Assembly (NCBI GenBank): GCA_031365465.1
Contig: JANLYD010000420.1
Location: 1-6,927, forward strand
Source: JABFRJ01 sp031365465
Lineage (GTDB): Bacteria; Pseudomonadota; Alphaproteobacteria; Rhizobiales; Hyphomicrobiaceae
DNA: 6,927 bases
Direction: 5' to 3'
The translations under genes were made by a program, and so were the position numbers. Below the pieces are notes generated by a model, which saw only the letters and a program-made list of their open reading frames with translations, made no database searches and was not told where the DNA came from. How positions within the stretch are numbered: the stretch's first letter is position 1; the number at the start of each line of letters is the position of its first letter. Positions 1 to 6,070 of the stretch are shown one piece after another.

Positions 1-842
1 GCGCGCGCGGGTTCGTGGGCGTCGAAGCCTGGCGTCAGGCGCACGCCCCAATCGAACGTGCAGCGGGGCGGGATGATATTGTGGGCGATGCCACCTTCGA
101 TGAAGCTGACGGTGATCGTCGGGAACGGTGGCGCAAAACGCGGGGCGGGATAGTCGCGCTGGATGCGCGCCTCGATGCGCTTGAGTTCCTGGATGAGGTC
201 AGCGGCGATGAAGATCGACCCGACACCGAGCTCGGGTCGCGACGAATGCGCATCCTTGCCGACGATTTCGGTGCGCAGACGTGCTCCGCCTTTGTGGCCG
301 TCCACCACCGTCATCATGCTGGGTTCGCCGACCATGACGATGTCGGGCTTGGGTAAATCTTTGCCGAAAGCGTTGACCATCGAGACGACGCCGGTACAGC
401 CGACTTCCTCGTCGTAGGAGAAAATGAGGTGGATCGGCTGCGACAACTGCCGCGCCTTGAACGCCGGCACCGACGCCAGCATGCACGCGAGATAACCCTT
501 CATGTCCGCAGTGCCACGGCCGTACAGCCGCGAGCCTTTCTCGACCATCGTGAATGGATCGGTGTCCCACGGCTGTCCCGTGACCGGAACAACGTCCATG
601 TGACCGGACAAGCCGATTCCGCCTGCCGTTTTACCGCCACGCGCCGGGATCGTCGCAAACAGGTTGGTATGGATACCGTTTTCAGCCGGCAGCAGATTGC
701 TGTCGATGTCGAGGCCGGCGAGGTAATCGCGGATCCATTCGGCCATCGGGATATTCGTCTTGTGGCTCGTGGTGTCGAATTCAACCAGTTTGCCGAGGAT
801 TTCCTTTGCCGAAAGGCCGTCGGGATTTCGATCGGCAGACAT
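1..842 (-). CDS. argE: Acetylornithine deacetylase ArgE (M20 metallopeptidase family), C-terminal part cut off by the window edge
   Basis: This cytoplasmic enzyme removes the acetyl group from N2-acetylornithine to give ornithine in arginine synthesis. I translated 280 residues from the ATG at 842; the frame stays open to position 1, so the last third or so is missing. The metal and catalytic residues of the M20 family are visible: His81 and Asp83 in GHMDVVP, Asp113 in GRGTADMKG, the Glu pair 145/146 in SYDEEVG, Glu173 in VGEP, and His199 in DAHSS at the start of the dimerisation (lid) domain. The final metal-binding His should lie beyond the edge. The N-terminal LVEFDTTS and the NLFATI strand favour ArgE over the related DapE or other M20 hydrolases. 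The start is fixed by AAGGAG five bases upstream. The gene lies 162 bases after the haem protein gene, on the same strand. Family assignment is firm; exact substrate is inferred. Confidence 0.92.
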   Translation of the reverse strand, partial: MSADRNPDGLSAKEILGKLVEFDTTSHKTNIPMAEWIRDYLAGLDIDSNLLPAENGIHTNLFATIPARGGKTAGGIGLSGHMDVVPVTGQPWDTDPFTMVEKGSRLYGRGTADMKGYLACMLASVPAFKARQLSQPIHLIFSYDEEVGCTGVVSMVNAFGKDLPKPDIVMVGEPSMMTVVDGHKGGARLRTEIVGKDAHSSRPELGVGSIFIAADLIQELKRIEARIQRDYPAPRFAPPFPTITVSFIEGGIAHNIIPPRCTFDWGVRLTPGFDAHEPAR

Positions 843-847
843 GCCGT

Positions 848-853
848 CTCCTT
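848..853 (-). promoter_or_regulatory. Ribosome binding site of argE
   Basis: AAGGAG on the minus strand, five bases before the ATG at 842. It is a near-perfect Shine-Dalgarno match and settles the start codon, which also agrees with where M20/ArgE homology begins. Confidence 0.8.
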
Positions 854-1004
854 GTGGATCGAGTGGATGGCGCCAAGCGCCGGTTTCGATGCGAGGTTTC
901 ACGAGTTCGACGACCGCGTCAACTCAAGGTGTCACTCGTGGTGCCGCTAACAGCCATGCGAAAGCTATACCGTGCACTCAGCGACGCCTCGCGAACCGGA
1001 CGCC

Positions 1005-1682
1005 TCAATCCAGTTGCTGGACGAGACTGAAGGCGCCTCGCAGTTCACCCACATTGAAACCGAGCGCTTTGTCATCGGTATAATATTTCGCGATCTCGGC
1101 TTTGACGTCCTGCGCAACGTTGGGGCCATGACACCCCATGCACGGCTCGCGCATCATGATCGGCCGCATGTAGCGAAACAGTTTTTGCCCCTCTTTCGTG
1201 GTAACGACATCGAAGACTTCAAGCGTCTTGGCATCGGCGCCCGACGAAAGGTTTTTCTGAAACAGTTCGAGCCCAGCCAACTCCCAGGCGTCGGGCGCGT
1301 TGTCGGGATTACGGACCCTGAAGGCTGTGCGCGCAATTTCGAACGTCGACTCGTCGGTGACCGTGGAATTGAGTTCCGGCGCGAGCGTATTGCACGCGCC
1401 GATCGCGCCGATGGGTCCACCTTCCTTCAAGGCCTGCACGACACCCACCCGCAACTTCTCAGCGTATGTGTTGGCAAGAGCGCGCGCTTTTTCAGCACGT
1501 GTGGCGGGGTCAACCGCCGGCGAAGGTGCGGACGAACTCGTGGCTGGCGGCGCGAGAGGAGGCGCGGTCGATTGTTGAGCGTGCGCCGATACACCACCCA
1601 GCGCAGTCGCCAGGGCGGCCACACAACATGACCGCAGCGCGACCGCTATCGCGCCGTCGTGTGGCACTCGTGTGCGGCCCAT
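1005..1682 (-). CDS. Exported monohaem c-type protein with a DUF3365 (Tll0287-like) domain
   Basis: A 225-residue protein of unknown role. Residues 1-36 form an export signal: a basic start, a hydrophobic Ala/Val/Leu stretch, and a likely signal peptidase I site after AHA (34-36). A Pro/Ala/Ser-rich linker (about 38-60) follows. The rest matches what I know of the DUF3365 (Tll0287-like) fold: a conserved Cys-Asn near 97-98, the RNPDNAPDAWE segment (124-134), and one c-type haem site CMGCH at 181-185, then a C-terminal GELRGAFS (212-219). The haem should be attached covalently in the periplasm. In other proteins this domain is often the sensory part of a signalling protein, but here it stands alone without a kinase or cyclase domain, so a redox or ligand-binding role is only a guess. 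The start at 1682 has AGGGAA six bases upstream; a GTG at 1733 in frame would add 17 residues before the signal peptide and is unlikely. Confidence 0.85.
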   Translation of the reverse strand: MGRTRVPHDGAIAVALRSCCVAALATALGGVSAHAQQSTAPPLAPPATSSSAPSPAVDPATRAEKARALANTYAEKLRVGVVQALKEGGPIGAIGACNTLAPELNSTVTDESTFEIARTAFRVRNPDNAPDAWELAGLELFQKNLSSGADAKTLEVFDVVTTKEGQKLFRYMRPIMMREPCMGCHGPNVAQDVKAEIAKYYTDDKALGFNVGELRGAFSLVQQLD

Positions 1683-1688
1683 CGTTCG

Positions 1689-1694
1689 TTCCCT
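1689..1694 (-). promoter_or_regulatory. Ribosome binding site of the DUF3365 haem protein gene
   Basis: AGGGAA on the minus strand, six bases before the ATG at 1682. It favours this start over the in-frame GTG at 1733, and the protein then begins directly with a normal signal peptide. Confidence 0.65.
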
Positions 1695-1804
1695 GGTTTG
1701 CAACGCCTGCACCCACCGACAACACTGCAGCACCGTTGACCTCGAGCTTCGGGCTTATCATCACCGGCAGGTGGCGTCGACAGCATTGGCCGCAATTTCG
1801 CGTT

Positions 1805-3673
1805 TCAACTTTGCGCGCGCGGATCGGCGGCATCGTCGATCATCATGTCGATCTTTTCGCGCCCGCCCCAGGTATCGCGCTTGAGCGTGCCGGCCACGTG
1901 GATCGTCATGCCGCCGTTGGCCGCCAGCAGGAGGTCGCCGAGAGGTTGGCCGGCCGCGCGAAAGGCAATGCCGTCAATGCGCGTGCCGTCGCCGGCTTCC
2001 AGTGAGCAGCGCACATGCGCGTCGCCGACGATCTTCGCGAACTTCACGCGATGCGCGGGAAATACGAAGCGAGGCTGCGGGTTGCCCTGGCCGTACGGCC
2101 CAGCGCGCTCGATCAGATTCATGAACTCCGCATTGACCGCGGATGGCGTGAGCGCGCCGTCGATATCGAGACTGGCAGTTGCGCGGGCGCGGCTGGACGA
2201 CGACTTGAGGGCTTCGAACAGATGCGCACGCAGATCCTCGACGCCGTCGCGCGCAACGGTCAGACCCGCCGCCATGGCATGGCCACCGCCCTTCTTGAGA
2301 AGTCCCTTGGCGACCGCTCCGCGCACGGCCGTGCCGATATCGACTCCGCCGACCGAACGGAGCGAGCCCGTGCCTTCGGCAAGCTTTGCCCCACCCTCGC
2401 CAGCCCACGCGATGACGCAACTCGGACGGTGGAAGCGCTCGGTCAACCGGCTCGCGACCAGCCCGACCACGCCTTTGTGCCAGCGTTCCGAGCCGACCAG
2501 GATAAGTGGCAATTCAGGGGTCTCGTCGACGAGACGGTCGGCTTCCGCCATCGCCTCCTCAAGCATCTGTGTTTCGAGCGCTTTCCGCTCGCGGTTCAGC
2601 CGGTCGAGCGTCTCGGCGATCTTGGCGGCTTCCAGGGGATCGTCGAGAGACAACAGGCGCGAGCCGAGCCCGGCATCGCCGATGCGGCCACCTGCGTTGA
2701 TGCGGGGCCCCAAGATGTAGCCGAGATGGTAGGTCGAGGGCGCTTGATCCAGACTGGCCGCATCGAACAGCGCCCGCAGGCCGACGTTGGCACGGGCCTT
2801 CATCACTTGCAGACCCTTCACGACGTAGGCGCGGTTCAAAGTCTGCAACGGCACCACGTCGCAGACCGTCGCCAAGGCCACCAGATCGAGCAGTTGCAAC
2901 AGATCGGGCGCGGTATGGCCGGCGGTATAATGTGCGCGGCGGCGCAACTCGCGCACGGTGCCCACCAGCACTAAAAACACCACACCGGCCGCACAGAGGT
3001 GACCGAGACCTGAGATATCGTCCTGCCGATTGGGATTGACCACCGACACGACTTCCGGAAGTGCAGCGTCGGCCTGATGATGATCGATGACGAGAACGTC
3101 GACGCCGAGCCTTTTCGCCACCGCGAGAGGCTCGTAGCTGGTCGTGCCGCAGTCGACCGTGACGATCAGGGTGGCGCCGTCCTTGGCGAGCATCTCGATG
3201 GCCGCCGGATTAGGCCCGTACCCCTCGAACAAGCGGTCGGGAATATAGATGCGGCTGGCGAGATCATGGGCTGCAAGAAAACGATGCATCAGCGCCGACG
3301 AACAGGCGCCGTCGACGTCGTAATCGCCGAAAATGGCCACGTGCTCACGCTTTTGCACCGCATCCGCCAGCCGCGCGACGGCGACGTCCATGCCCTGCAA
3401 CGTGCTGGGATCAGGCATCAGTGCTTTCAACGTCGGATCGAGAAACACGGCCGTGTCGTCGACACCGATGCCGCGTGCGGCGATTACGCGGCCGAGCAAC
3501 TCCGGCAGCCCGTGCTGCTGGCTGATCATGATGGCACGGTTGATGTCGGGTGGGGCTAGACGCTCGCGCCAGACAAGGCCACGTGCCGAGCGTCCAATCC
3601 CGAGGAACGCATCGCTATAATGATCCGACGGCGCCCGAGCAATTCCCGCGCGCGCCTGCTTCGCCAGTGCCAT
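1805..3673 (-). CDS. recJ: Single-stranded-DNA-specific 5'-3' exonuclease RecJ
   Basis: RecJ degrades single-stranded DNA from the 5' end in recombinational repair (RecF pathway), mismatch repair and base excision repair, using Mn/Mg ions. The protein has 622 residues, a usual length. The DHH phosphoesterase core shows motif I DYDVDG (117-122), VDCGTTS (from 173), the DHH motif (197-199) and a metal Asp in ATVCDVVPL (Asp272), then GPRINAGGR (322-330). The DHHA1 part carries GSLRSVGGVDI and the GGGHAMAAG loop (462-470). The C-terminal OB-fold region begins around YGQGNPQPRF (527-536). All key residues are present, so the enzyme should be active. I chose the ATG at 3673 because GGAGGG lies seven bases upstream; a longer frame from 3748 would add 25 residues that do not resemble RecJ. 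The AFLGIGRSARGLVW stretch near the N terminus resembles alphaproteobacterial RecJ. It follows the ketosynthase gene by 111 bases and could share its transcript. Confidence 0.97.
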   Translation of the reverse strand: MALAKQARAGIARAPSDHYSDAFLGIGRSARGLVWRERLAPPDINRAIMISQQHGLPELLGRVIAARGIGVDDTAVFLDPTLKALMPDPSTLQGMDVAVARLADAVQKREHVAIFGDYDVDGACSSALMHRFLAAHDLASRIYIPDRLFEGYGPNPAAIEMLAKDGATLIVTVDCGTTSYEPLAVAKRLGVDVLVIDHHQADAALPEVVSVVNPNRQDDISGLGHLCAAGVVFLVLVGTVRELRRRAHYTAGHTAPDLLQLLDLVALATVCDVVPLQTLNRAYVVKGLQVMKARANVGLRALFDAASLDQAPSTYHLGYILGPRINAGGRIGDAGLGSRLLSLDDPLEAAKIAETLDRLNRERKALETQMLEEAMAEADRLVDETPELPLILVGSERWHKGVVGLVASRLTERFHRPSCVIAWAGEGGAKLAEGTGSLRSVGGVDIGTAVRGAVAKGLLKKGGGHAMAAGLTVARDGVEDLRAHLFEALKSSSSRARATASLDIDGALTPSAVNAEFMNLIERAGPYGQGNPQPRFVFPAHRVKFAKIVGDAHVRCSLEAGDGTRIDGIAFRAAGQPLGDLLLAANGGMTIHVAGTLKRDTWGGREKIDMMIDDAADPRAQS

Positions 3674-3680
3674 CGGCCCG

Positions 3681-3686
3681 CCCTCC
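3681..3686 (-). promoter_or_regulatory. Ribosome binding site of recJ
   Basis: GGAGGG on the minus strand, seven bases before the ATG at 3673. It decides in favour of this start over the upstream in-frame start codon at 3748, which lacks support from protein similarity. Confidence 0.75.
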
Positions 3687-3784
3687 GTTTGCCGGGGAGC
3701 CTTAAGCCGATTCAGTCGAGTTGCAATGGCACCGCCGACGATGCGCACAGAGAACTGCAGGCAAGCAATGCTTCGACGGTCAAA

Positions 3785-5029
3785 CTAACCAGGCGGAGGA
3801 CTGAAGACCAGCACGGCATTCAAACCGCCGAACGCGAACGAATTCGACATCACGTGCCGCAGCTTCTTTTCGCGCCCGACATTGGGAACGTAGTCCAGAT
3901 CGCATTCGGGATCAGGCTCGGTCAGCCCGACGGTCGGCGGCAGGAACCCTTCCTTGAGCGCCATGATGGAAACGATCGCCTCGATGCCGCCGCCTGCACC
4001 GAGCGGGTGACCGTGCATCGACTTGGTCGACGACACCGGCAGCTTGTAGGCGTACGAGCCGAACAGCTCCTTGATCGCCTTTGTTTCATTACGGTCATTG
4101 TCGGCGGTGGCCGTGCCGTGCGCATTCAGATAGTCGATGTCGGTGGTCTGCAAACCAGCATCGGCGAGTGCCAGCCGCATCGCCTCGTACGGACCCTCGA
4201 CCGACGGCTTGACCATGTCGCCGGCGTCAGACGTGGTGCCGTAACCGGTGAGTTCGGCCAGAATGGTTGCGCCGCGCGCCTTGGCGTGTTCGTAGCTTTC
4301 GAGCACCAGGATGCCCGCACCTTCGCCGAGGACGGTGCCGTTGCGCGTCTTGGAAAACGGGAAGCAACCTTCAGGCGACAGCACGTGCAAGGCTTGCCAT
4401 GCTTTCATGGTGCCGTACGTGATGACACTTTCCGACGCACCTGCAATCGCGACATCGACGACGCCGTTCTGGATGTAGTCTTTGGCCATGCCGATGGCGT
4501 GCGTCGCCGTAGAGCAAGCGCTGCAGGTCGCGAAGGTTGGGCCGCGGACGCCGAATTCGATGCCGACGTGCGCTGCGCCCGACGAGCCGATGATCCGCAG
4601 CAACGTGAGCGGATGCGTCGCCTTTTTGTTGGCGATGAAGAGATCACGATAGGCGGTTTCAAGCGTCGACAGACCACCGGCGCCCGAGCCGATGATGCAG
4701 GCCGCGCGATAGGGATCGACGAAGGGGACCTCGAGGCCGCTCATCTTGACGGCTTCGTCGGCGGCCATGGCGGCAAACCAGGAGTAGCGGTCGCCCATGG
4801 TCACGAGCTTGTCGCGCTTCCAATGGCGCAGACGCGCCTTGTGATCGAGGTTTTTGATCTGTGCGGCGATCTTGATCTTGAGATCGGTTTCCGGCACCCC
4901 GGCCAGTTCGGTGACACCGCACGTGCCGGCGCGGATGCTGCTCCAAAAATCTGGAACCGTGAGGCCGATCGGCGAGACCACGCCCATGCCGGTGACGACG
5001 ACGCGCCGTTTCTCTCTGCTCTTAGACAT
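3785..5029 (-). CDS. Beta-ketoacyl-ACP synthase, FabF (KAS II)/NodE-like
   Basis: A 414-residue thiolase-fold condensing enzyme that joins malonyl-ACP to an acyl chain, lengthening it by two carbons. The N terminus has RRVVVTGMGVVSPIG. The active site is complete: nucleophile Cys172 in CSACSTATHA, His304 in NAHGTAT, Lys336 in SSTKSMHGH and His341 in GHPLGAGGG. Length is normal for FabF. Because the Cys is present it is a true synthase, not a chain-length factor. Near the C terminus the usual GFGGTN reads AFGGLN (399-404), next to the acyl pocket, a departure from housekeeping FabF. The NodF-like carrier protein gene lies just upstream on the same strand, so the pair probably makes a specialised acyl chain, as NodE/NodF do for Nod factors, rather than bulk fatty acids. 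No other nod gene is seen, so I do not call it nodE. The ATG at 5029 begins at the expected place; its Shine-Dalgarno sequence is weak (GGCGGA, nine bases upstream). Confidence 0.92.
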   Translation of the reverse strand: MSKSREKRRVVVTGMGVVSPIGLTVPDFWSSIRAGTCGVTELAGVPETDLKIKIAAQIKNLDHKARLRHWKRDKLVTMGDRYSWFAAMAADEAVKMSGLEVPFVDPYRAACIIGSGAGGLSTLETAYRDLFIANKKATHPLTLLRIIGSSGAAHVGIEFGVRGPTFATCSACSTATHAIGMAKDYIQNGVVDVAIAGASESVITYGTMKAWQALHVLSPEGCFPFSKTRNGTVLGEGAGILVLESYEHAKARGATILAELTGYGTTSDAGDMVKPSVEGPYEAMRLALADAGLQTTDIDYLNAHGTATADNDRNETKAIKELFGSYAYKLPVSSTKSMHGHPLGAGGGIEAIVSIMALKEGFLPPTVGLTEPDPECDLDYVPNVGREKKLRHVMSNSFAFGGLNAVLVFSPPPG

Positions 5030-5313
5030 CGATGTGATCCGCCAGAATAACGATTACGTGCGCCAGGCCGCCCCACGGACCGGTGTACTATCCCCGAAAG
5101 ATGAACATGAAGACACCCCGGCAACCATCCCGCACCTCGAACGAGAGCGGAACAACTCTACAACGCGATCACCTCCGCCACGCCATCAACAGCGATACTG
5201 TCCGCAGCAAGCTGCTGCGGTCGAGGTGAGATCGAGATTGAAGAGCCGCCAGGGCATTTGCGATCGACCCGGCGGTACGCAGGTACCCCCGAGGCTGATG
5301 ATGCGCCTGAGGC
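5030..5313 (-). other. Spacer between the carrier protein and ketosynthase genes, with hairpins
   Basis: These 284 bases hold no frame that I can support as a gene. They contain two adjacent inverted repeats (5189-5201 and 5202-5220) and a palindrome at the left-hand end of the carrier protein gene (5305-5319). None is followed by a run of T on the minus strand, so I do not call a terminator. The spacer is long for a tightly coupled pair; it may hold a separate promoter or a site that sets different amounts of the carrier protein and the synthase. I found no convincing -35/-10 pair. Confidence 0.5.
5189..5220. repeat. Two adjacent inverted repeats (possible RNA hairpins)
   Basis: The stronger repeat has perfect 8-base arms CCGCAGCA (5202-5209) and TGCTGCGG (5213-5220) around three bases. 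Directly beside it, ACAG (5189-5192) and CTGT (5198-5201) can pair around five bases. In the minus-strand transcript the larger stem comes first. It lies between the carrier protein gene and the ketosynthase gene and could stabilise the upstream message or cause partial termination. There is no T tract, so this is a structural observation only. Confidence 0.6.
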
Positions 5314-5319
5314 TCAGGC
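5305..5319. repeat. Palindrome over the stop codon of the carrier protein gene
   Basis: GCCTGAG and CTCAGGC form 7-base arms around one base. The TGA stop of the carrier protein gene (5316-5314) lies inside it. As RNA it would fold to a six-base-pair stem with a three-base loop. No T run follows on the minus strand. It could be a weak 3' end stabiliser or chance. Confidence 0.45.
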
Positions 5320-5574
5320 CTTCGCCTTGTCGGCGACCAGATTGCGGACCTTCTCGACGACCGAGCCGACGGTCTTGAAATCGCCCGCTTCGCCTTCGTT
5401 GGCGTTATAGGGAATCTCGATGCCGAAGCTGTCCTCGATATCGAAAACGATCATTGCCAGATCGAGCGACTCGATTTTAAGATCGGTCAGCGCAGTGCCC
5501 AGACCGATATCGTCGCGCGGCTCTTTCATGTGCTTCTTCAGAATATCGACGATCTTGGTTGCGACTTCGTCCAT
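5314..5574 (-). CDS. Acyl carrier protein, NodF-like
   Basis: A small acidic carrier protein of 86 residues that bears a 4'-phosphopantetheine arm on which acyl chains are built. The attachment serine is Ser36 in KIESLDLAMI; housekeeping AcpP normally reads DSLD here, so the Asp before the Ser is replaced by Glu. Helix II and the following segment (VFDIEDSFGIEIPYNAN) are typical of carrier proteins, and the C-terminal half (FKTVGSVVEKV) resembles specialised carriers such as NodF more than AcpP. It is not AcpXL as I recall that sequence. The ATG at 5574 is chosen because GGAG lies six bases upstream; a TTG at 5586 in frame overlaps that site and is unlikely. The ketosynthase gene follows on the same strand and is the probable partner. 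A holo-ACP synthase to load the arm would be encoded elsewhere. Confidence 0.92.
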   Translation of the reverse strand: MDEVATKIVDILKKHMKEPRDDIGLGTALTDLKIESLDLAMIVFDIEDSFGIEIPYNANEGEAGDFKTVGSVVEKVRNLVADKAKA

Positions 5575-5580
5575 TGCTCT

Positions 5581-5584
5581 CTCC
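5581..5584 (-). promoter_or_regulatory. Ribosome binding site of the acyl carrier protein gene
   Basis: GGAG (within GGAGAGAG) on the minus strand, six bases before the ATG at 5574. It decides against the in-frame TTG at 5586, which overlaps the site. Confidence 0.75.
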
Positions 5585-5617
5585 AAACGGCGTCACGCGT
5601 GTTCTACGACATCAGAC

Positions 5618-5647
5618 GCACTGCAGTCTCTCAGTGCCGGATCCGGC
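5618..5647. repeat. Inverted repeat overlapping a 12-base palindrome in the leader of the carrier protein gene
   Basis: GCACTG (5618-5623) and CAGTGC (5632-5637) are inverted arms eight bases apart. Overlapping the second arm is the perfect palindrome GCCGGATCCGGC (5636-5647). They lie 44 to 73 bases upstream of the carrier protein start at 5574 and could be an operator or a fold in the 5' leader. The two structures share bases, so they could not both form in RNA. Confidence 0.45.
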
Positions 5648-5676
5648 CAACTCGCCAGCCCGGCTCGCGCAAGCCA

Positions 5677-5723
5677 ATGCAAGCGCCATTCCATTCACGC
5701 CACGCAGGCCATGCAAGCGCCAT
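5677..5723. repeat. 13-base direct repeat ATGCAAGCGCCAT, two copies
   Basis: Exact copies lie at 5677-5689 and 5711-5723, 34 bases apart start to start; both are preceded by GCC (with one extra A in the first). A degraded third copy, ATGCAAGTGCT, begins at 5825. All lie in the divergent region, about 100 to 260 bases upstream of the carrier protein gene. Repeated motifs in such a place suggest a regulator binding site, but no known regulator consensus is recognised. Confidence 0.6.
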
Positions 5724-5989
5724 CTTGCCGAACACGCTATCGTCACTGCACTCACAATTGCGATCAGACGGACGCGGTAAGTTAATGCAGTGTGCTCGCT
5801 TTTCTTGGCGTTAGGCACGAGTTCATGCAAGTGCTACTGCAGCCGGTCTCCCGCCGCAAGCGTCGGCGTGCCATATACGTAAACGGCAGGCAAGTCCAGC
5901 CGAGGCGCGGCGCGGACACGGCACCCCGCCTGGGCTGAAGGCGACCGGGACACGTTCGATCCGGCTGGCAATTGCGGCACAAACCGTGT

Positions 5990-6005
5990 GTAATGCGACA
6001 ATTAC
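5990..6005. repeat. Short inverted repeat upstream of the acyl-CoA ligase gene
   Basis: GTAAT (5990-5994) and ATTAC (6001-6005) are inverted arms six bases apart, 66 to 81 bases upstream of the ligase start. The AT-rich arms stand out in GC-rich surroundings and could be an operator, but five-base arms are short enough to arise by chance. Confidence 0.3.
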
Positions 6006-6055
6006 GACAACCGACCGGCTATGTCACAATCTCAGCCACAAACGAGCCGGCGGCC

Positions 6056-6063
6056 AGGGGAGA
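6056..6063 (+). promoter_or_regulatory. Ribosome binding site of the acyl-CoA ligase gene
   Basis: AGGGGAGA ends seven bases before the ATG at 6071. It is the only strong site near the beginning of this frame and supports that start over the in-frame ATG 11 codons further in. Confidence 0.7.
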
Positions 6064-6070
6064 CACGCGC

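Larger units (their letters stand above)
5585..6055. other. Divergent intergenic control region between the acyl carrier protein and acyl-CoA ligase genes
   Basis: About 500 bases without a believable gene. The short open frames here lack ribosome binding sites and recognisable protein sequence. The region must hold the promoters for the leftward carrier protein gene and the rightward ligase gene, but I could not find a -35/-10 pair good enough to mark for either. It contains a 13-base direct repeat (5677 and 5711), an inverted repeat plus palindrome close to the carrier protein gene (5618-5647), and a short inverted repeat nearer the ligase (5990-6005). These are candidates for regulator binding sites. 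Confidence 0.6.

Noticed and set aside
917..922. TTGACG on the minus strand upstream of argE as a -35 box
   Set aside because: No acceptable -10 hexamer lies 16 to 18 bases downstream, so a promoter is not supported.
1005..1682. Annotating the haem protein as an ordinary electron-transfer cytochrome c
   Set aside because: The single CMGCH lies near the C terminus within a DUF3365-like context, unlike class I cytochromes, where the haem site is near the N terminus.
2015..2974. A 319-residue open frame on the plus strand opposite recJ
   Set aside because: It lies wholly inside recJ, which has all its motifs; the opposite frame shows no family features.
3620..5050. A 476-residue open frame on the plus strand opposite the ketosynthase gene
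   Set aside because: It is a shadow of the real gene in high-GC DNA: rich in Arg, His and Asp, with no recognisable domain, while the minus strand encodes a complete, conserved synthase.
3785..5574. Calling the ketosynthase and carrier protein nodE and nodF, or part of a polyketide or aryl polyene cluster
   Set aside because: No other nodulation, ketoreductase, dehydratase or acyltransferase gene is present in the window, and the resemblance alone does not prove the role.
5612..5830. A 72-residue minus-strand frame with a slightly hydrophobic stretch in the divergent region
   Set aside because: It would begin with TTG without a Shine-Dalgarno sequence, overlaps the direct repeats, and looks like no known peptide.
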